This document shows, one piece after another, positions 53,877-53,883 of a DNA stretch of 53,883 bases. The notes under the pieces are model-generated. The model worked only from the letters and a program-made list of their open reading frames with translations. It did no database searches and was not told the origin of the DNA. The stretch comes from Planococcus koreensis. Lineage in GTDB: Bacteria > Bacillota > Bacilli > Bacillales_A > Planococcaceae. A program made the translations under genes and the position numbers. Position 1 is the first letter of the stretch. Each line of letters starts with the position of its first letter. Where the stretch lies: assembly GCF_004761975.1 (NCBI RefSeq), contig NZ_RQII01000070.1, positions 1 through 53,883 of the forward strand. Direction: 5' to 3'.

Positions 53877-53883
53877 AACAAAA

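Overview
The window looks like a chromosomal core segment of a Bacillota bacterium of the Planococcaceae (Planococcus or a close relative). Gene order follows the Bacillus subtilis aroC-to-ypwA region closely. Proteins are Bacillus-like but not identical, ribosome binding sites are strong (AGGAGG type), intrinsic hairpin-T terminators are common, and the sporulation gene ypjB is missing, which fits a non-spore-former. This placement is an inference from synteny and protein character; no database search was run.

Layout. 1-698 has no gene; it holds two GC-rich, palindromic, related intergenic repeats in opposite orientation and a terminator. 741-5758 is a five-gene shikimate/tyrosine operon (aroC-aroB-aroH-tyrA-aroA). 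5845-10954 holds ypiA-ypiB-ypiF, then the menaquinol:cytochrome c reductase operon qcrABC behind its own promoter, then ypjA. A YugP-type zinc metallopeptidase and a reversed YpjC-like membrane protein follow. 12713-17512 is a long tightly packed operon (mazG, dapB, mgsA, bshA, cca, birA). 17519-18965 is panC-panD behind a structured leader that ends in a terminator. 19136-26857 runs dinG, ypmA (56 codons), ypmB, aspB, asnS, dnaD, nth, ypoC. recU-ponA lies on the minus strand; divergent to it are yppE and the mitomycin-repair pair mrfA-mrfB. gpsB is broken by a one-base deletion, and RNase P RNA (rnpB) follows. Next come an RNA methyltransferase, a DinG-type helicase (ypvA), an M32 carboxypeptidase, an SDR enzyme, the double dynamin DynA with a sulfurtransferase behind it, and a CNNM/CorC membrane protein on the minus strand. 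From 47076 to the end the region is more accessory: an amidohydrolase, small proteins of unknown function, an AIM24-like protein, a YhfK-like SDR, an S66 peptidase, a GNAT acetyltransferase and a PQQ-type sugar dehydrogenase lipoprotein.

Most interesting points: (1) the leader before panC, with mutually exclusive terminator and antiterminator hairpins, a candidate pantothenate-linked cis-regulatory RNA; (2) the gpsB frameshift in a T run; (3) divergent promoters sharing one -35 box between ypjC and mazG; (4) a hairpin that buries the ribosome binding site of the CNNM/CorC gene; (5) absence of trpEDCFBA-hisC, bshB1, panB and ypjB from their usual places; (6) an extremely Glu/Pro-rich repeat tail plus Asn-rich end on PBP1. 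I found no CRISPR array, transposase, prophage or tRNA gene.
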